A stretch of DNA of 64,000 nucleotides from Flagellimonas onchidii. GTDB taxonomy: Bacteria > Bacteroidota > Bacteroidia > Flavobacteriales > Flavobacteriaceae. Location: NCBI RefSeq assembly GCF_004804315.1, contig NZ_SRXX01000014.1, positions 43,098-107,097 on the forward strand. Direction: 5' to 3'. Below are positions 25,349 to 35,137 of the stretch, piece after piece. The position numbers and the translations under genes were made by a program. The stretch's first letter is position 1. Each line of letters opens with the position of its first letter. A model generated the notes under the pieces. That model did not search any database and was not told where the DNA came from. It saw only the letters and a list, made by a program, of their open reading frames with translations.

Positions 25349-27043
25349 ATGGCAACCAAGGTAAAACAAACTACTAGAGCCCAAGAATCCACAAATGCAA
25401 TCGAGCGCATATACATTACTATGCGTCACCTCCTTAATAGAGGGTTCTATAAACCTTCCGGTGTCTCGGGGAATGCTTTACGGAGTGCCCTGTTATTGCT
25501 CAGGCCTGAGATTTATGGGTCCATTGCCGAGGAAAAGGTAGAATTAAACGGGCTAATATATGTTCTTGAAAGATTGCCAAAAGGCATTGAAGAATGCAGA
25601 TTTATAAACCTTACCTCGGATGAAGGTTTTTCCAAGTCCCACTTAAAAGCTATCATCCCGCCAAAGAGAAGAAGAAATTGCTATCGTATTGACGAGGAAC
25701 AAATGAACATCGAAATTACTCGTGGCAGGAGTGATATTTATGATATTCTGACCCATCTTACCTTTTTGTTCATAGAATCGGGAAAAATCAGCAAGCGTGT
25801 TTTGGTTGAGGACGGTACGGCCACTATCCGCGATTGGGATAAATTGACGGATTTTGTCAATGCAGAAGAAAAGAACGATGCTGAGAGGGAAATCGCTATG
25901 ATTCATGCAGCCAACATTTTGGGCAGAACCTTTGATGAGGTGGTAGAACTTCACAATGCATTAAAGACCTCTCCTGAACCGGATCGCTTCTTAAACGTTA
26001 TCTATTGGTTGGGAAAATTGGCCATCGAGGAAGAAACCACCGGTAACAAACGAACAATTACCTTTAGTCCATTGCTACGTGAGCGATTAGGCCACCACAT
26101 CCACGGTGAACGGTGGGCTGCAATGATCAAACAAACACTGATTAAGAATAAACTGCTCCATAGGCCCATTCATATCATAAGTGCCAACATGCACAGTGTA
26201 ATGAATTCCCTATTTGCCAAAAAAGCGCTGTTCAAAGAGTTTCCTGACACCAAATCTCTGGATATTTATGAAGCCCTAAGCTCTTCCGGAAACAAGGATT
26301 TGAGAAAGAAAGTGATGGACATTGGGGAAAAAAATGGCATGATTTTCATTGACGATGCTTCTGGTGCGAACATAGATGTACAAATCTTTGATTCGGCGAG
26401 ATTTGGAAAGGATACCTGCTGCTATTCTCTTTCAAAGGACATTCCCGAGGAAGAAAAACCTGTTATCTTCGTAATGGATTATGCTTTTGGAGAGCAAGCA
26501 TACGAAACTATTGATGAGTTGTTGAAGCCAATAGAAGAAAAAGGTCAAAAAAAATATTTGAATGTTGATTCAATATCCATAATGGGGAAAGCTGGTATTT
26601 TAGAAGGGGGCAAGGGAGACTTAATGATTCCGTCAGCTCATATTTTTGAAGGAACAGCAGACAATTACCCATTTAATAACGAACTCTGTGCCACAGATTT
26701 TGAAGGACATGGGCTAAAAGTATTGGAAGGGACAATGGTAACAGTTTTAGGCACATCTCTGCAAAACAAGGACATTCTTCGATTTTTCCATGAATCCACA
26801 TGGAATGTCATAGGGTTGGAGATGGAAGGAGTACATTATCAAAAAGCTATTCAATCCGCATCCAAGGTAAGAAAGAGTATCAAAAAAGATGTAAAGGTTA
26901 GATATGCATATTACGCCTCGGACAATCCACTGGAAACTGGGAGTACATTGGCCTCGGGAGGTTTAGGAACAACCGGTGTAAAACCCACATACTTAATCAC
27001 AGATAGAATTTTAAAACAAATATTCAACGAGCAACATGGCTGA
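25349..27043 (+). CDS. DUF6909 family protein
   Basis: A 564-aa, probably cytoplasmic protein with no signal peptide. I recall this as the Bacteroidota DUF6909 family. The C-terminal half has nucleoside-phosphorylase-like words (VIFVMDYAFGEQAYETIDEL, SIMGKAGILEGGKGDLMIPS, VIGLEMEGVHY), so a purine-phosphorylase-like fold is possible; this is inference only. The start is chosen after the -7 box at 25329. Its last 8 bp overlap the next gene, which opens the polysaccharide locus. Confidence 0.8.
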   Translation: MATKVKQTTRAQESTNAIERIYITMRHLLNRGFYKPSGVSGNALRSALLLLRPEIYGSIAEEKVELNGLIYVLERLPKGIEECRFINLTSDEGFSKSHLKAIIPPKRRRNCYRIDEEQMNIEITRGRSDIYDILTHLTFLFIESGKISKRVLVEDGTATIRDWDKLTDFVNAEEKNDAEREIAMIHAANILGRTFDEVVELHNALKTSPEPDRFLNVIYWLGKLAIEEETTGNKRTITFSPLLRERLGHHIHGERWAAMIKQTLIKNKLLHRPIHIISANMHSVMNSLFAKKALFKEFPDTKSLDIYEALSSSGNKDLRKKVMDIGEKNGMIFIDDASGANIDVQIFDSARFGKDTCCYSLSKDIPEEEKPVIFVMDYAFGEQAYETIDELLKPIEEKGQKKYLNVDSISIMGKAGILEGGKGDLMIPSAHIFEGTADNYPFNNELCATDFEGHGLKVLEGTMVTVLGTSLQNKDILRFFHESTWNVIGLEMEGVHYQKAIQSASKVRKSIKKDVKVRYAYYASDNPLETGSTLASGGLGTTGVKPTYLITDRILKQIFNEQHG

Positions 27044-28082
27044 GCTACCATCAAACCAAAACACATCGGACGAAATTGATTTGGGACAATTATTTCAAAT
27101 CATAGGAAGAGGCTTTCAAAAATTTTTCAATTTTATTGGAAGTATTTTCAAAGGGTTGTTCCACCTTTTGATATTGTTATTACTTTTTATCCAGAAACAT
27201 TTTGTAATTCTCACCATTGCTGTTGTTGTGGGAGGTGTAAGTGGCTACTTTCTGGACAACTATCTACCCGAAAGATACATTTCTAAAATGGTGGTTGAGC
27301 CTAATTTTAATAGTGTTCAACAGTTATACAATAACATTGATTTTTATAATGATTTAGCAAGGGCACAAGACTCTGTTACCCTGGCAACTGCCTTGGATAT
27401 TACCAGCAAGGAAGCTGCGAGTATCAAAAAAATATTTGTAGATTCATATTCCGATGAAAACCAGAAAATAAAACTGTTCGACAATTTTATAAAGGAGCTT
27501 GACACCACAACGATTAAAACCATCGATTTTGAGAACTATCTTAAAAACTTCAATTCACTGGATGCAAGATTTCATCAAATATCAATAATAAGCACCGATA
27601 ACCGTGTGGCCAAAAAAGCACAGCCAGCAATTATCAGTTCAATCTCGATTAATGACTATTTTAAGCGTCAAAAGGAAATAAATGAGGAGAATATTGCGCT
27701 TCAAGATTCTATTTATATGCAACAATTAGTGGAGATCGATTCCCTTCAAAGCCTTTACAAACGAGTTCTGGAAAAAGAAGCAGAAAAGCCTATGCAGGGG
27801 ACCAAAATCAATTTGGCTGAGAATGGAGAATCCCAAAATAAAGAACTAGCATTGGTCCAAGAAAGAGAGGTTATCAAAGAAAAGTTGGTAGAGCTTAATG
27901 AGGAACGCGCGAACACATCTAAAATTTTAAATGTAATTAGCGACTTTCCAAATAGAGGAGTTGAGCAAAAAGGAGTTTGGAAAAGTTATAAGTTTTTATT
28001 GCCTCTTGTGTTTTTAGGACTGACGATAGGAATATTGGGCTTATTTGGCCTTGGCAAATATTTAAAAAGCTATAGAAAATAA
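27036..28082 (+). CDS. Wzz-like polysaccharide chain-length protein
   Basis: A 348-aa inner-membrane protein with two membrane segments near the N-terminus (FKGLFHLLILLLLFIQ; FVILTIAVVVGGVSGYFL), a periplasmic domain with coiled coil (about 215-300) and a C-terminal helix (FLLPLVFLGLTIGILGLFGL). This is the Wzz co-polymerase layout without a fused tyrosine kinase. It should set chain length or help export of the polymer made by the genes that follow. Confidence 0.75.
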   Translation: MAELPSNQNTSDEIDLGQLFQIIGRGFQKFFNFIGSIFKGLFHLLILLLLFIQKHFVILTIAVVVGGVSGYFLDNYLPERYISKMVVEPNFNSVQQLYNNIDFYNDLARAQDSVTLATALDITSKEAASIKKIFVDSYSDENQKIKLFDNFIKELDTTTIKTIDFENYLKNFNSLDARFHQISIISTDNRVAKKAQPAIISSISINDYFKRQKEINEENIALQDSIYMQQLVEIDSLQSLYKRVLEKEAEKPMQGTKINLAENGESQNKELALVQEREVIKEKLVELNEERANTSKILNVISDFPNRGVEQKGVWKSYKFLLPLVFLGLTIGILGLFGLGKYLKSYRK

Positions 28083-28120
28083 TTTTTGATAAACTAATTG
28101 AAAAATAAAGTGCGGCCTCA

Positions 28121-29251
28121 ATGAAAAAAAAACGCAATCTAATAGTTTTTGGCACTCGTCCTGAAGCTATTAAAATGGCTCCTTTGGTTAAGGAGTTCCA
28201 AAAATTTCCTGAAAAATTTGAAACGAAGGTTTGCATTACAGCTCAACATCGAGAAATGCTAGATCAGGTACTATCATTTTTTGAAATAATGCCTGATTAT
28301 GATTTGGACCTTATGAAACCCAATCAAAATTTATATTCACTTACCGCAGAAATTATAAAAGGGCTTAAGCCTGTTCTTGAGGATTTTAAACCAGATTACG
28401 TTTATGTTCATGGAGACACAACAACGACAATGGCGACTAGTCTTGCCGCTTTTTATGCTAGAGCCAAAGTTTGTCATGTTGAGGCAGGGTTGAGAACATT
28501 TAACATGCAATCACCATTTCCTGAAGAAATGAACAGGAGTGTAACAGGTGTCATTTCCGACATTCATTTTTCTCCGACCAAGACATCAATGAACAATTTA
28601 CTTCTTGAAAATAAAAAGGAAGCATCGATAACAGTTACAGGAAATACGGTAATCGATGCTTTGAGATTTAGCGTCGATAAGGTGAACTCCCCTTCTTTCA
28701 CAGACGAAGAAATCGAGCAGCTGGAAACATTATTGGAGGTTGATAAGAAACTAGTTCTGGTTACAGGACATAGGAGGGAAAATCATGGGCAAGGTTTTAT
28801 CAATATATGTGAAGCACTAAAACATTTGGCAGAAGAACATTCTGACATTCAAATAATATACCCTGTACACTTGAATCCCAACGTTCAAAAACCTGTATAC
28901 GACATTTTAAATGGTGTAGAAAGCATTAAATTAATCGCCCCTTTATCGTATCCGGCATTTGTTTGGCTTATGAACAAATCCTATATGATAATTACCGACA
29001 GCGGAGGAGTTCAAGAAGAAGCACCTAGTTTAGGAAAACCCGTTTTGGTAATGAGGAATACTACCGAGCGCCCTGAAGCAGTTGATGCGGGAACAGTATT
29101 GCTGGTAGGTACGGATAAGGAAAGAATTATAACCCAAGCCACAAAGTTGCTTAACGAAAGCAACTCATATTTAAAAATGAGCAAGCTTCATAACCCCTAT
29201 GGTGATGGAAAAGCTTGTGAAAGAATTGTAGACTATATCTCAAAAATTTAA
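28121..29251 (+). CDS. wecB: UDP-N-acetylglucosamine 2-epimerase (non-hydrolysing)
   Basis: A 376-aa cytosolic enzyme converting UDP-GlcNAc to UDP-ManNAc. Family motifs: [12 protein letters not shown] at the N-terminus, [39 protein letters not shown] and [15 protein letters not shown] near the C-terminus. Length is normal. The wecC gene follows after 2 bp, so UDP-ManNAcA is the expected pathway product. Confidence 0.95.
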   Translation: MKKKRNLIVFGTRPEAIKMAPLVKEFQKFPEKFETKVCITAQHREMLDQVLSFFEIMPDYDLDLMKPNQNLYSLTAEIIKGLKPVLEDFKPDYVYVHGDTTTTMATSLAAFYARAKVCHVEAGLRTFNMQSPFPEEMNRSVTGVISDIHFSPTKTSMNNLLLENKKEASITVTGNTVIDALRFSVDKVNSPSFTDEEIEQLETLLEVDKKLVLVTGHRRENHGQGFINICEALKHLAEEHSDIQIIYPVHLNPNVQKPVYDILNGVESIKLIAPLSYPAFVWLMNKSYMIITDSGGVQEEAPSLGKPVLVMRNTTERPEAVDAGTVLLVGTDKERIITQATKLLNESNSYLKMSKLHNPYGDGKACERIVDYISKI

Positions 29252-29253
29252 TA

Positions 29254-30465
29254 ATGAACAATAACCCAGAAGTTGTCATGATGGGCCTTGGCTATATTGG
29301 CCTGCCTACAGCTGCGTTGATTGCACAAAACAAAGTTCCTGTACATGGTGTGGATATTAACCCTGATGTTGTAAATACAATAAACGCTGGAAAAATACAT
29401 ATAGTTGAGCCGGATTTGGATAGAGCAGTGGAAGGTGCTGTAAAAGAAGGTTTTTTAAAAGCAGATACTACTCCAAAAGAGGCGGACACATACCTCATCG
29501 TTGTGCCAACACCGTTTAAAGACAAAAATGAGCCGGATATTTCTTTCGTCAAAGCGGCTACAGAATCTATAATTCCTTTATTGAAAGAAGGAGATCTCTA
29601 TATTATAGAATCTACCTCTCCAATTGGAACTACAGAAAAAATGATGGGGCTTATCTTTGAGAAGCGACCAGAATTAAAAGATAAACTCTACATAGCCTAT
29701 TGTCCCGAAAGAGTATTGCCCGGTAATGTCATGTATGAGTTGGTATACAACGATCGCGTTATTGGTGGGGTTGATGAAGTTTCAACCAATAAGGCCGTAG
29801 AGTTTTACTCTAGGTTTATCCAGGGCGAATTGCACAAGACCAATGCCAGAACTGCAGAGATGTGCAAACTAGTTGAAAACTCTTCTAGAGACGTACAAAT
29901 AGCATTTGCCAATGAATTATCTTTAATCTGTGATAAAGCAGATATAAATGTCTGGGAATTGATATCATTGGCCAACAAACATCCTCGTGTTAATATTTTG
30001 CAACCAGGTTGCGGTGTCGGCGGACATTGTATTGCAGTGGACCCTTATTTTATAGTGGCAGATTATCCTATGGAGTCCAAAATTATTGGAACGGCAAGGG
30101 AAATCAATAATTATAAATCATTTTGGTGTGCGGAAAAGGTAAGGTCTTCTAAAATGGAGTTTGAACTAAAACACGGAAGAAAACCCAGCATAGCCCTAAT
30201 GGGACTCGCATTTAAACCAAACATAGATGATTTACGGGAATCTCCTGCAAAATATATTGTACAAAAGGTGCTTCAAAATGCAAACGATGAAGAGTACTAT
30301 ATCGTAGAACCTAACATTGAAGACCATAAAGTTTTTAAGCTTACCAACTATAAAGAAGCTGCAGAGAAAGCGGATATACTTGTCTATCTTGTGGCACATG
30401 ATGAGTTTAAAACCATAAAGAGTGACAAAAAAGTTGTTCTGGACTTCTGTGGAGTAATGAAATGA
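29254..30465 (+). CDS. wecC: UDP-N-acetyl-D-mannosamine dehydrogenase
   Basis: A 403-aa NAD-dependent enzyme oxidising UDP-ManNAc to UDP-ManNAcA. The N-terminal Rossmann motif is GLGYIGLPTAALIA, a middle block reads YCPERVLPGN, and the active-site Cys is in PGCGVGGHCIAVDP. The C-terminal NAD domain has LAFKPNIDDLRESP. It directly follows wecB. The product implies an acidic sugar in the polymer. Confidence 0.95.
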   Translation: MNNNPEVVMMGLGYIGLPTAALIAQNKVPVHGVDINPDVVNTINAGKIHIVEPDLDRAVEGAVKEGFLKADTTPKEADTYLIVVPTPFKDKNEPDISFVKAATESIIPLLKEGDLYIIESTSPIGTTEKMMGLIFEKRPELKDKLYIAYCPERVLPGNVMYELVYNDRVIGGVDEVSTNKAVEFYSRFIQGELHKTNARTAEMCKLVENSSRDVQIAFANELSLICDKADINVWELISLANKHPRVNILQPGCGVGGHCIAVDPYFIVADYPMESKIIGTAREINNYKSFWCAEKVRSSKMEFELKHGRKPSIALMGLAFKPNIDDLRESPAKYIVQKVLQNANDEEYYIVEPNIEDHKVFKLTNYKEAAEKADILVYLVAHDEFKTIKSDKKVVLDFCGVMK

Positions 30466-30488
30466 ATTACCCAGACTGACAAAAAATA

Positions 30489-31004
30489 GTGAAAGTAAAA
30501 GGGTTCATTGGAATAATTTTTTTGGTGCTTTTATCTGGATGTAAGTGCGGGACCAATGAAAATTCAGCATTTATAAAAGCACTTCCTGTGCAAGAGAATG
30601 TTTCGGAAAAACTCAATTATATATTCACTTACGGATTTTCTTTTACGGATAACTTTAGGGTTGAAAAAATTGGTGTTGAAAAAATAGGCCAGAACCAGTT
30701 TAGAATCTTTTACTTTTTTTGCGAAACTCAATATTTAGAAGAGGTAGAGTCTTTGAACATAGCATTTCGGGTATATCCTGAAAAACCTATGGAATTTGAA
30801 AAAAGAATTGATCAAGAAAGCAAGGCAAGAACAATCGCGTCAAATTGTTCATTGAGTAGAATGGCAGAGAATGTAGTGGTGATTAGCGATGTGTTTTCGC
30901 TAAGTCCAAAAGCTCTAAAAGAAACAAAGATCTATCTGTACAATCCTGAAGTTGGGGTAGTTGGCAGAACAATGACAATTCTTGATTTGAATTTTGAGTT
31001 CTAA
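30489..31004 (+). CDS. Small lipoprotein of unknown function
   Basis: A 171-aa protein from a GTG start, with a lipoprotein signal ending in the lipobox LLSGC (Cys18), then a beta-rich mature domain. I do not recognise a family. It lies between wecC and the bi-domain oxidoreductase, so it may be an envelope accessory of the polysaccharide locus. Confidence 0.7.
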   Translation: MKVKGFIGIIFLVLLSGCKCGTNENSAFIKALPVQENVSEKLNYIFTYGFSFTDNFRVEKIGVEKIGQNQFRIFYFFCETQYLEEVESLNIAFRVYPEKPMEFEKRIDQESKARTIASNCSLSRMAENVVVISDVFSLSPKALKETKIYLYNPEVGVVGRTMTILDLNFEF

Positions 31005-31048
31005 CCAACTAGCAGATTGATAATGAATATAAAACAAGATTAAAACCA

Positions 31049-33169
31049 ATGTTACAGGCGATTATTAAAAAAGGAAAAGTAATTGCGGAAGAGGTGCCTT
31101 CCCCAATATTATCTAACGGTGAAATTTTAATTGCTGTGTCTTACAGCTGTATTTCTGCAGGCACGGAGTTAAAAAGCGTTGGAAATAGCGGTGAAAACCT
31201 ATTGGTAAGAGCCATGAAACAACCTGAAAACCTTAGAAAGGTAATCGACTTGGCAAAAGCCCAAGGCATTTCCAGGGCGTTTTCGAAGGTTCAGCAAAAG
31301 GTTAAATATGGCACTCCTACGGGATATTCCAACGCAGGTATTGTAATTGCGGTAGGCGAAGGGGTTACTAATTTTCAGGTTGGAGATAAGGTTGCAGCCG
31401 CTGGTGCAGGCATAGCCAACCATGCGGAGTATGTTGTGGTGCCACAAAATTTGGCTATGAGGGTGCCTGAAAACCTCGATTTAAGTCTCGCATCGACCGT
31501 TACTTTGGGAGGTATAGCGATGCAAGGGGTACGCCGCGCTGATTTAAGAATGGGAGAATATGGAGTGGTGGTAGGAGCTGGAATTTTAGGCCTACTTACC
31601 GTTCAATTTTTGAAAAACTCAGGTGTTCGATCAATTGTAAGTGATATCAATGAAGATCGATTAAAAATAGCGAAAGAACTAGGTGCCGATCTGGTAGTCA
31701 ATCCGGCAAAGGAAGATTTGGTGAAGAAAATAACCGATTTCACAGGAGGATATGGCGCTGATGGCGTGATCTTCACTGCAGCTACAGCAAGTAGTGAACC
31801 ACTGTCAGACGCATTTAAAGCGTGCAAGAAGAAAGGTCGCGTAATCCTGGTTGGTGTTTCGGGAATGGAAATCAAAAGAGCGGATATTTATCAAAAAGAA
31901 TTGGATTTCAAAATATCGACCTCCTACGGTCCGGGAAGGTATGATCGTCAGTATGAAGATTTAGGGCATGACTATCCCTATGCGTATGTGAGATGGACCG
32001 AGAATAGAAACATGACAGAGTATCTCAAACAGCTTGGTGAGGGCAAAGTAAAGCTCGATTTGTTGATCAATAAAGTTTTCCCAATAGATAAAGTTGAGGA
32101 AGCATATGCCTCTCTTCAAGGCCCTGAGAAACCCATTATGGTGCTGTTGAGCTATGAGGTAAATAAGGAGGAAGTACAGCCTTCTAAGGTAATGGTAAAC
32201 AGTCAATATGCTCGCAACAAAGACGTTTTGAATGTAGCTTTGGTCGGTGCTGGAAGTTTTGCCACTGCCATGCATTTACCAAATATGGAAAAGATGAAGG
32301 ACAAGTATGCCCTTTATGCTGTAGTGAATAGAACGGGACATAAGGGGAAGTCCGTAGCCACCCATTTTAATGCGAAATATACCACATCAAATATTAATGA
32401 TGTTTTGACAGATGATGAAGTAGATTTGGTATTCATTACAACCCAGCATAAAGATCATGCAGACCTGGTTCTAAAATCATTAAAGGCGGGAAAACACGTA
32501 TTTGTTGAGAAACCGTTGGCAACAAATCAGGAGGACCTTGACAAAATCATTGCTTTTTATGATGATGCGTCCGTAACTAAAAAACCTTTTTTGTTGACAG
32601 GGTTCAATCGAAGGTTCAGCAAATATGCCAAAGAAATAAATGAACATACCAAAAATCGTATCAACCCATTGTTTATAAGCTACCGTATCAATGCTGGCTT
32701 TAAAGACGCTACAGATGCCATACATGATCACGGTGGAAGGGTTGTGGGCGAAGTATGCCATTTTATAGATTTAATTTCCTATTTGACGGGATCTTCAATC
32801 GTTTCAGTAAATGTAGAGAAATTAAGTCCTTCAAATAATCAAATTCGCAAAGACGATAATGTGTCCATCATATTGAAGTATAAAGATGGGTCTGTTGGGA
32901 ATCTTCAGTATTTTGCAGTTGGCAATAAAAGCTATCAAAAAGAAAGCCTAGAGGTACATTTTGATGGCAAAACCATCATTATGGATGATTTTATGAAATT
33001 GACGAGCTTCGGAGTGAAAACAAAAGAGCTTATTGCGAAAACATCTGAAAAAGGACAGTACGAAGAATTGCTGTATATGTACGAAGCAATTACCAATGGC
33101 AAATGGTCCATTGAGCTGAAAGACATGATTCAGACAACTCAGGCTACCTTTTTAATACAGAACGGCTAA
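31049..33169 (+). CDS. Bi-domain oxidoreductase (MDR dehydrogenase fused to Gfo/Idh/MocA), copy 1
   Basis: A 706-aa fusion. Residues 1-370 are a medium-chain (alcohol-dehydrogenase-like) domain with the Rossmann loop VVGAGILGLLTVQF. Residues about 390-706 are a Gfo/Idh/MocA oxidoreductase with VALVGAGSFATAMH and the catalytic-type motif EKPLA. The fusion is typical of exopolysaccharide loci and is next to a heparinase-type gene. The substrate is probably a nucleotide sugar or glycan end; this is not proven. A paralogue of the same length lies at 47428-49548. Confidence 0.9.
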   Translation: MLQAIIKKGKVIAEEVPSPILSNGEILIAVSYSCISAGTELKSVGNSGENLLVRAMKQPENLRKVIDLAKAQGISRAFSKVQQKVKYGTPTGYSNAGIVIAVGEGVTNFQVGDKVAAAGAGIANHAEYVVVPQNLAMRVPENLDLSLASTVTLGGIAMQGVRRADLRMGEYGVVVGAGILGLLTVQFLKNSGVRSIVSDINEDRLKIAKELGADLVVNPAKEDLVKKITDFTGGYGADGVIFTAATASSEPLSDAFKACKKKGRVILVGVSGMEIKRADIYQKELDFKISTSYGPGRYDRQYEDLGHDYPYAYVRWTENRNMTEYLKQLGEGKVKLDLLINKVFPIDKVEEAYASLQGPEKPIMVLLSYEVNKEEVQPSKVMVNSQYARNKDVLNVALVGAGSFATAMHLPNMEKMKDKYALYAVVNRTGHKGKSVATHFNAKYTTSNINDVLTDDEVDLVFITTQHKDHADLVLKSLKAGKHVFVEKPLATNQEDLDKIIAFYDDASVTKKPFLLTGFNRRFSKYAKEINEHTKNRINPLFISYRINAGFKDATDAIHDHGGRVVGEVCHFIDLISYLTGSSIVSVNVEKLSPSNNQIRKDDNVSIILKYKDGSVGNLQYFAVGNKSYQKESLEVHFDGKTIIMDDFMKLTSFGVKTKELIAKTSEKGQYEELLYMYEAITNGKWSIELKDMIQTTQATFLIQNG

Positions 33170-33184
33170 TAAAATTTAAGTTAC

Positions 33185-35137
33185 GTGACTATTAAAACCA
33201 TTTTGTCCAAACCAATTCCGGTTATTTGGTTCAGGCTCGTACAGCTCCTCCGTTTAAAGGCTTATCATAAAACCAACTTTTGGGATAAAATAGCAATTAG
33301 TATTTCCAATAAGTTAAATACCTCTGACCCTGTCTGGAAACAAAGGAGTCTCTTATTTACTCCTGATTTCTCCGGCTATGAAAAAATTGATTTAGAAACG
33401 ATAAAAGAACACATTAGAAATAGTTCTGAAACTATCTTAAAAGGGAATATCCCAATTTTTGATAGTACCCATAAATTGGGCAAACCATTTGACTGGCACT
33501 CCGATTGGCGAGTAAATTATAAATGGGAAAACAGATACTTTAAAGAGTACAGCTTTTACGAAAAAGAGAAATCCCTGGAGTATGATGTGAAATTCCCTTG
33601 GGAACTTTCTCGATTGAGTTTTTTGATTCCTGTTGCCAGGCACTATCTTATAGACCATAAAACTAAGAATCTTGAGTACCTTTATCAAACCCTTATAGAT
33701 TGGAAACAAAATAATCCTTTAGCATACTCAGTGAATTGGTACCCGATGGAGGTATCAATACGCATTATTAACCTGATACAATTACGGGAGTTGTTGCTTC
33801 TCAAGGAAGAAGCCGATAACATAATTAATCTGTTAAATGAAATTTTAATATTACACGGTGTTTTCTTGTGGAGAAATATTGAGTACACCGATGTTCGAGG
33901 CAACCATTACACTGCCAACCTTACAGCTTTGCTTCTTTTGGGCACAATATTCAAAGGGTTTTACAAGGAAGCTAAAAAATGGCAAAACTATGCTTTGAAT
34001 AAGGTAGAAAGTGAATTTCACCTTCAGTTTGTAGAAGACGGTGTTAATTTTGAAAAATCGACTCCTTACCACCGACTGGTATTGGAACTCTACTTAATTT
34101 GTTTTTTGAGCATGCAGCGTTTAGGAATTACGATTCAATCCGCCACCAATGAACTATTAAGGCATGCGTGTCTTTTTACAAAAGATTATATGAAACCAAA
34201 TTCCTTATCCCCTATTATTGGGGATAATGATAGTGCTTCAATATTTCAAAATGATGGTTTAGCTTTAAATAATCATGAGAACCTTCTACAATTGGCCAGC
34301 CTTTTTTTCAACGAGAAAAAAATAAATAGTACTTCAAAGATTTGTCCCTCCGCGATTGAAATATTTGGTTTGGGGAAAGTTAAAAACATTTCAGATAATC
34401 CATTAAAAGGGCTACAATTTTCCTGTTATGATAAAGGAGGATATACCATTGCAAAAGACCAAAACAATTTTTTTATGGTTGATGTTGGTGAAGTTGGCAT
34501 GAATGGAAGAGGTGGGCATGGCCATAATGATTTGTATAGTTTTGAATTAATGATCGACGGACAAGACCTCATTGTAGATCCAGGATGTTATACCTATACA
34601 GGAGATTTGCGACTTAAAAATGAAATGAAGTCCTCCAACTATCATAATATATTAACTATCGATAACGAAGAGATTGCCCCCTTGCTAGGAGATTGGGGTA
34701 TAGCAGATATGGCAAAGCCATATGATGTTGTGATCAATCAAAATCAAGGGGAAATCCATATCTCTGGTAAACACGATGGATATAAAAGACTTGAAGATTC
34801 AATAGAATATCAAAGGATTTTTTCCTTGGATGAAGACAGTTTCCGACTTTCTTGTTCCGATATTGTTAAATGTAAATCAGGACATAAGGTTACGAGACAT
34901 CTTCATTTTGCAGAAAATGTAGAATTGAAAGTACAAGAAAACTGTGTCGTAGCAAGCATTGGGAAAAGTAGTTTCTCGATTACTTTTGACGGATATTCAA
35001 CAGCAGAAGAGGAACACTATTGGTTAAGCCATAATTATGGGCACAAAGTGGCTTCAAAAAAAATTGTTTTCCAAACGGAAATTATAGAGACCAGTAAACT
35101 TCATTTTACCATTCAAAAACAAAGCCTAGATGAATAA
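33185..35137 (+). CDS. Heparinase II/III family protein, copy 1
   Basis: A 650-aa protein from a GTG start. An alpha-helical toroid at about 60-380 has NWYPMEVSIRIINLI and RGNHYTANLTALLLLG. The beta-sandwich part after residue 400 has the motif GGHGHNDLYSFEL with its conserved His, and DPGCYTYTGD. Members are polysaccharide lyases or act in synthesis and epimerisation of uronic-acid polymers. No signal peptide is obvious, so a role in synthesis on the cytoplasmic side is plausible. It overlaps the flippase gene by 8 bp. Confidence 0.88.
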   Translation: MTIKTILSKPIPVIWFRLVQLLRLKAYHKTNFWDKIAISISNKLNTSDPVWKQRSLLFTPDFSGYEKIDLETIKEHIRNSSETILKGNIPIFDSTHKLGKPFDWHSDWRVNYKWENRYFKEYSFYEKEKSLEYDVKFPWELSRLSFLIPVARHYLIDHKTKNLEYLYQTLIDWKQNNPLAYSVNWYPMEVSIRIINLIQLRELLLLKEEADNIINLLNEILILHGVFLWRNIEYTDVRGNHYTANLTALLLLGTIFKGFYKEAKKWQNYALNKVESEFHLQFVEDGVNFEKSTPYHRLVLELYLICFLSMQRLGITIQSATNELLRHACLFTKDYMKPNSLSPIIGDNDSASIFQNDGLALNNHENLLQLASLFFNEKKINSTSKICPSAIEIFGLGKVKNISDNPLKGLQFSCYDKGGYTIAKDQNNFFMVDVGEVGMNGRGGHGHNDLYSFELMIDGQDLIVDPGCYTYTGDLRLKNEMKSSNYHNILTIDNEEIAPLLGDWGIADMAKPYDVVINQNQGEIHISGKHDGYKRLEDSIEYQRIFSLDEDSFRLSCSDIVKCKSGHKVTRHLHFAENVELKVQENCVVASIGKSSFSITFDGYSTAEEEHYWLSHNYGHKVASKKIVFQTEIIETSKLHFTIQKQSLDE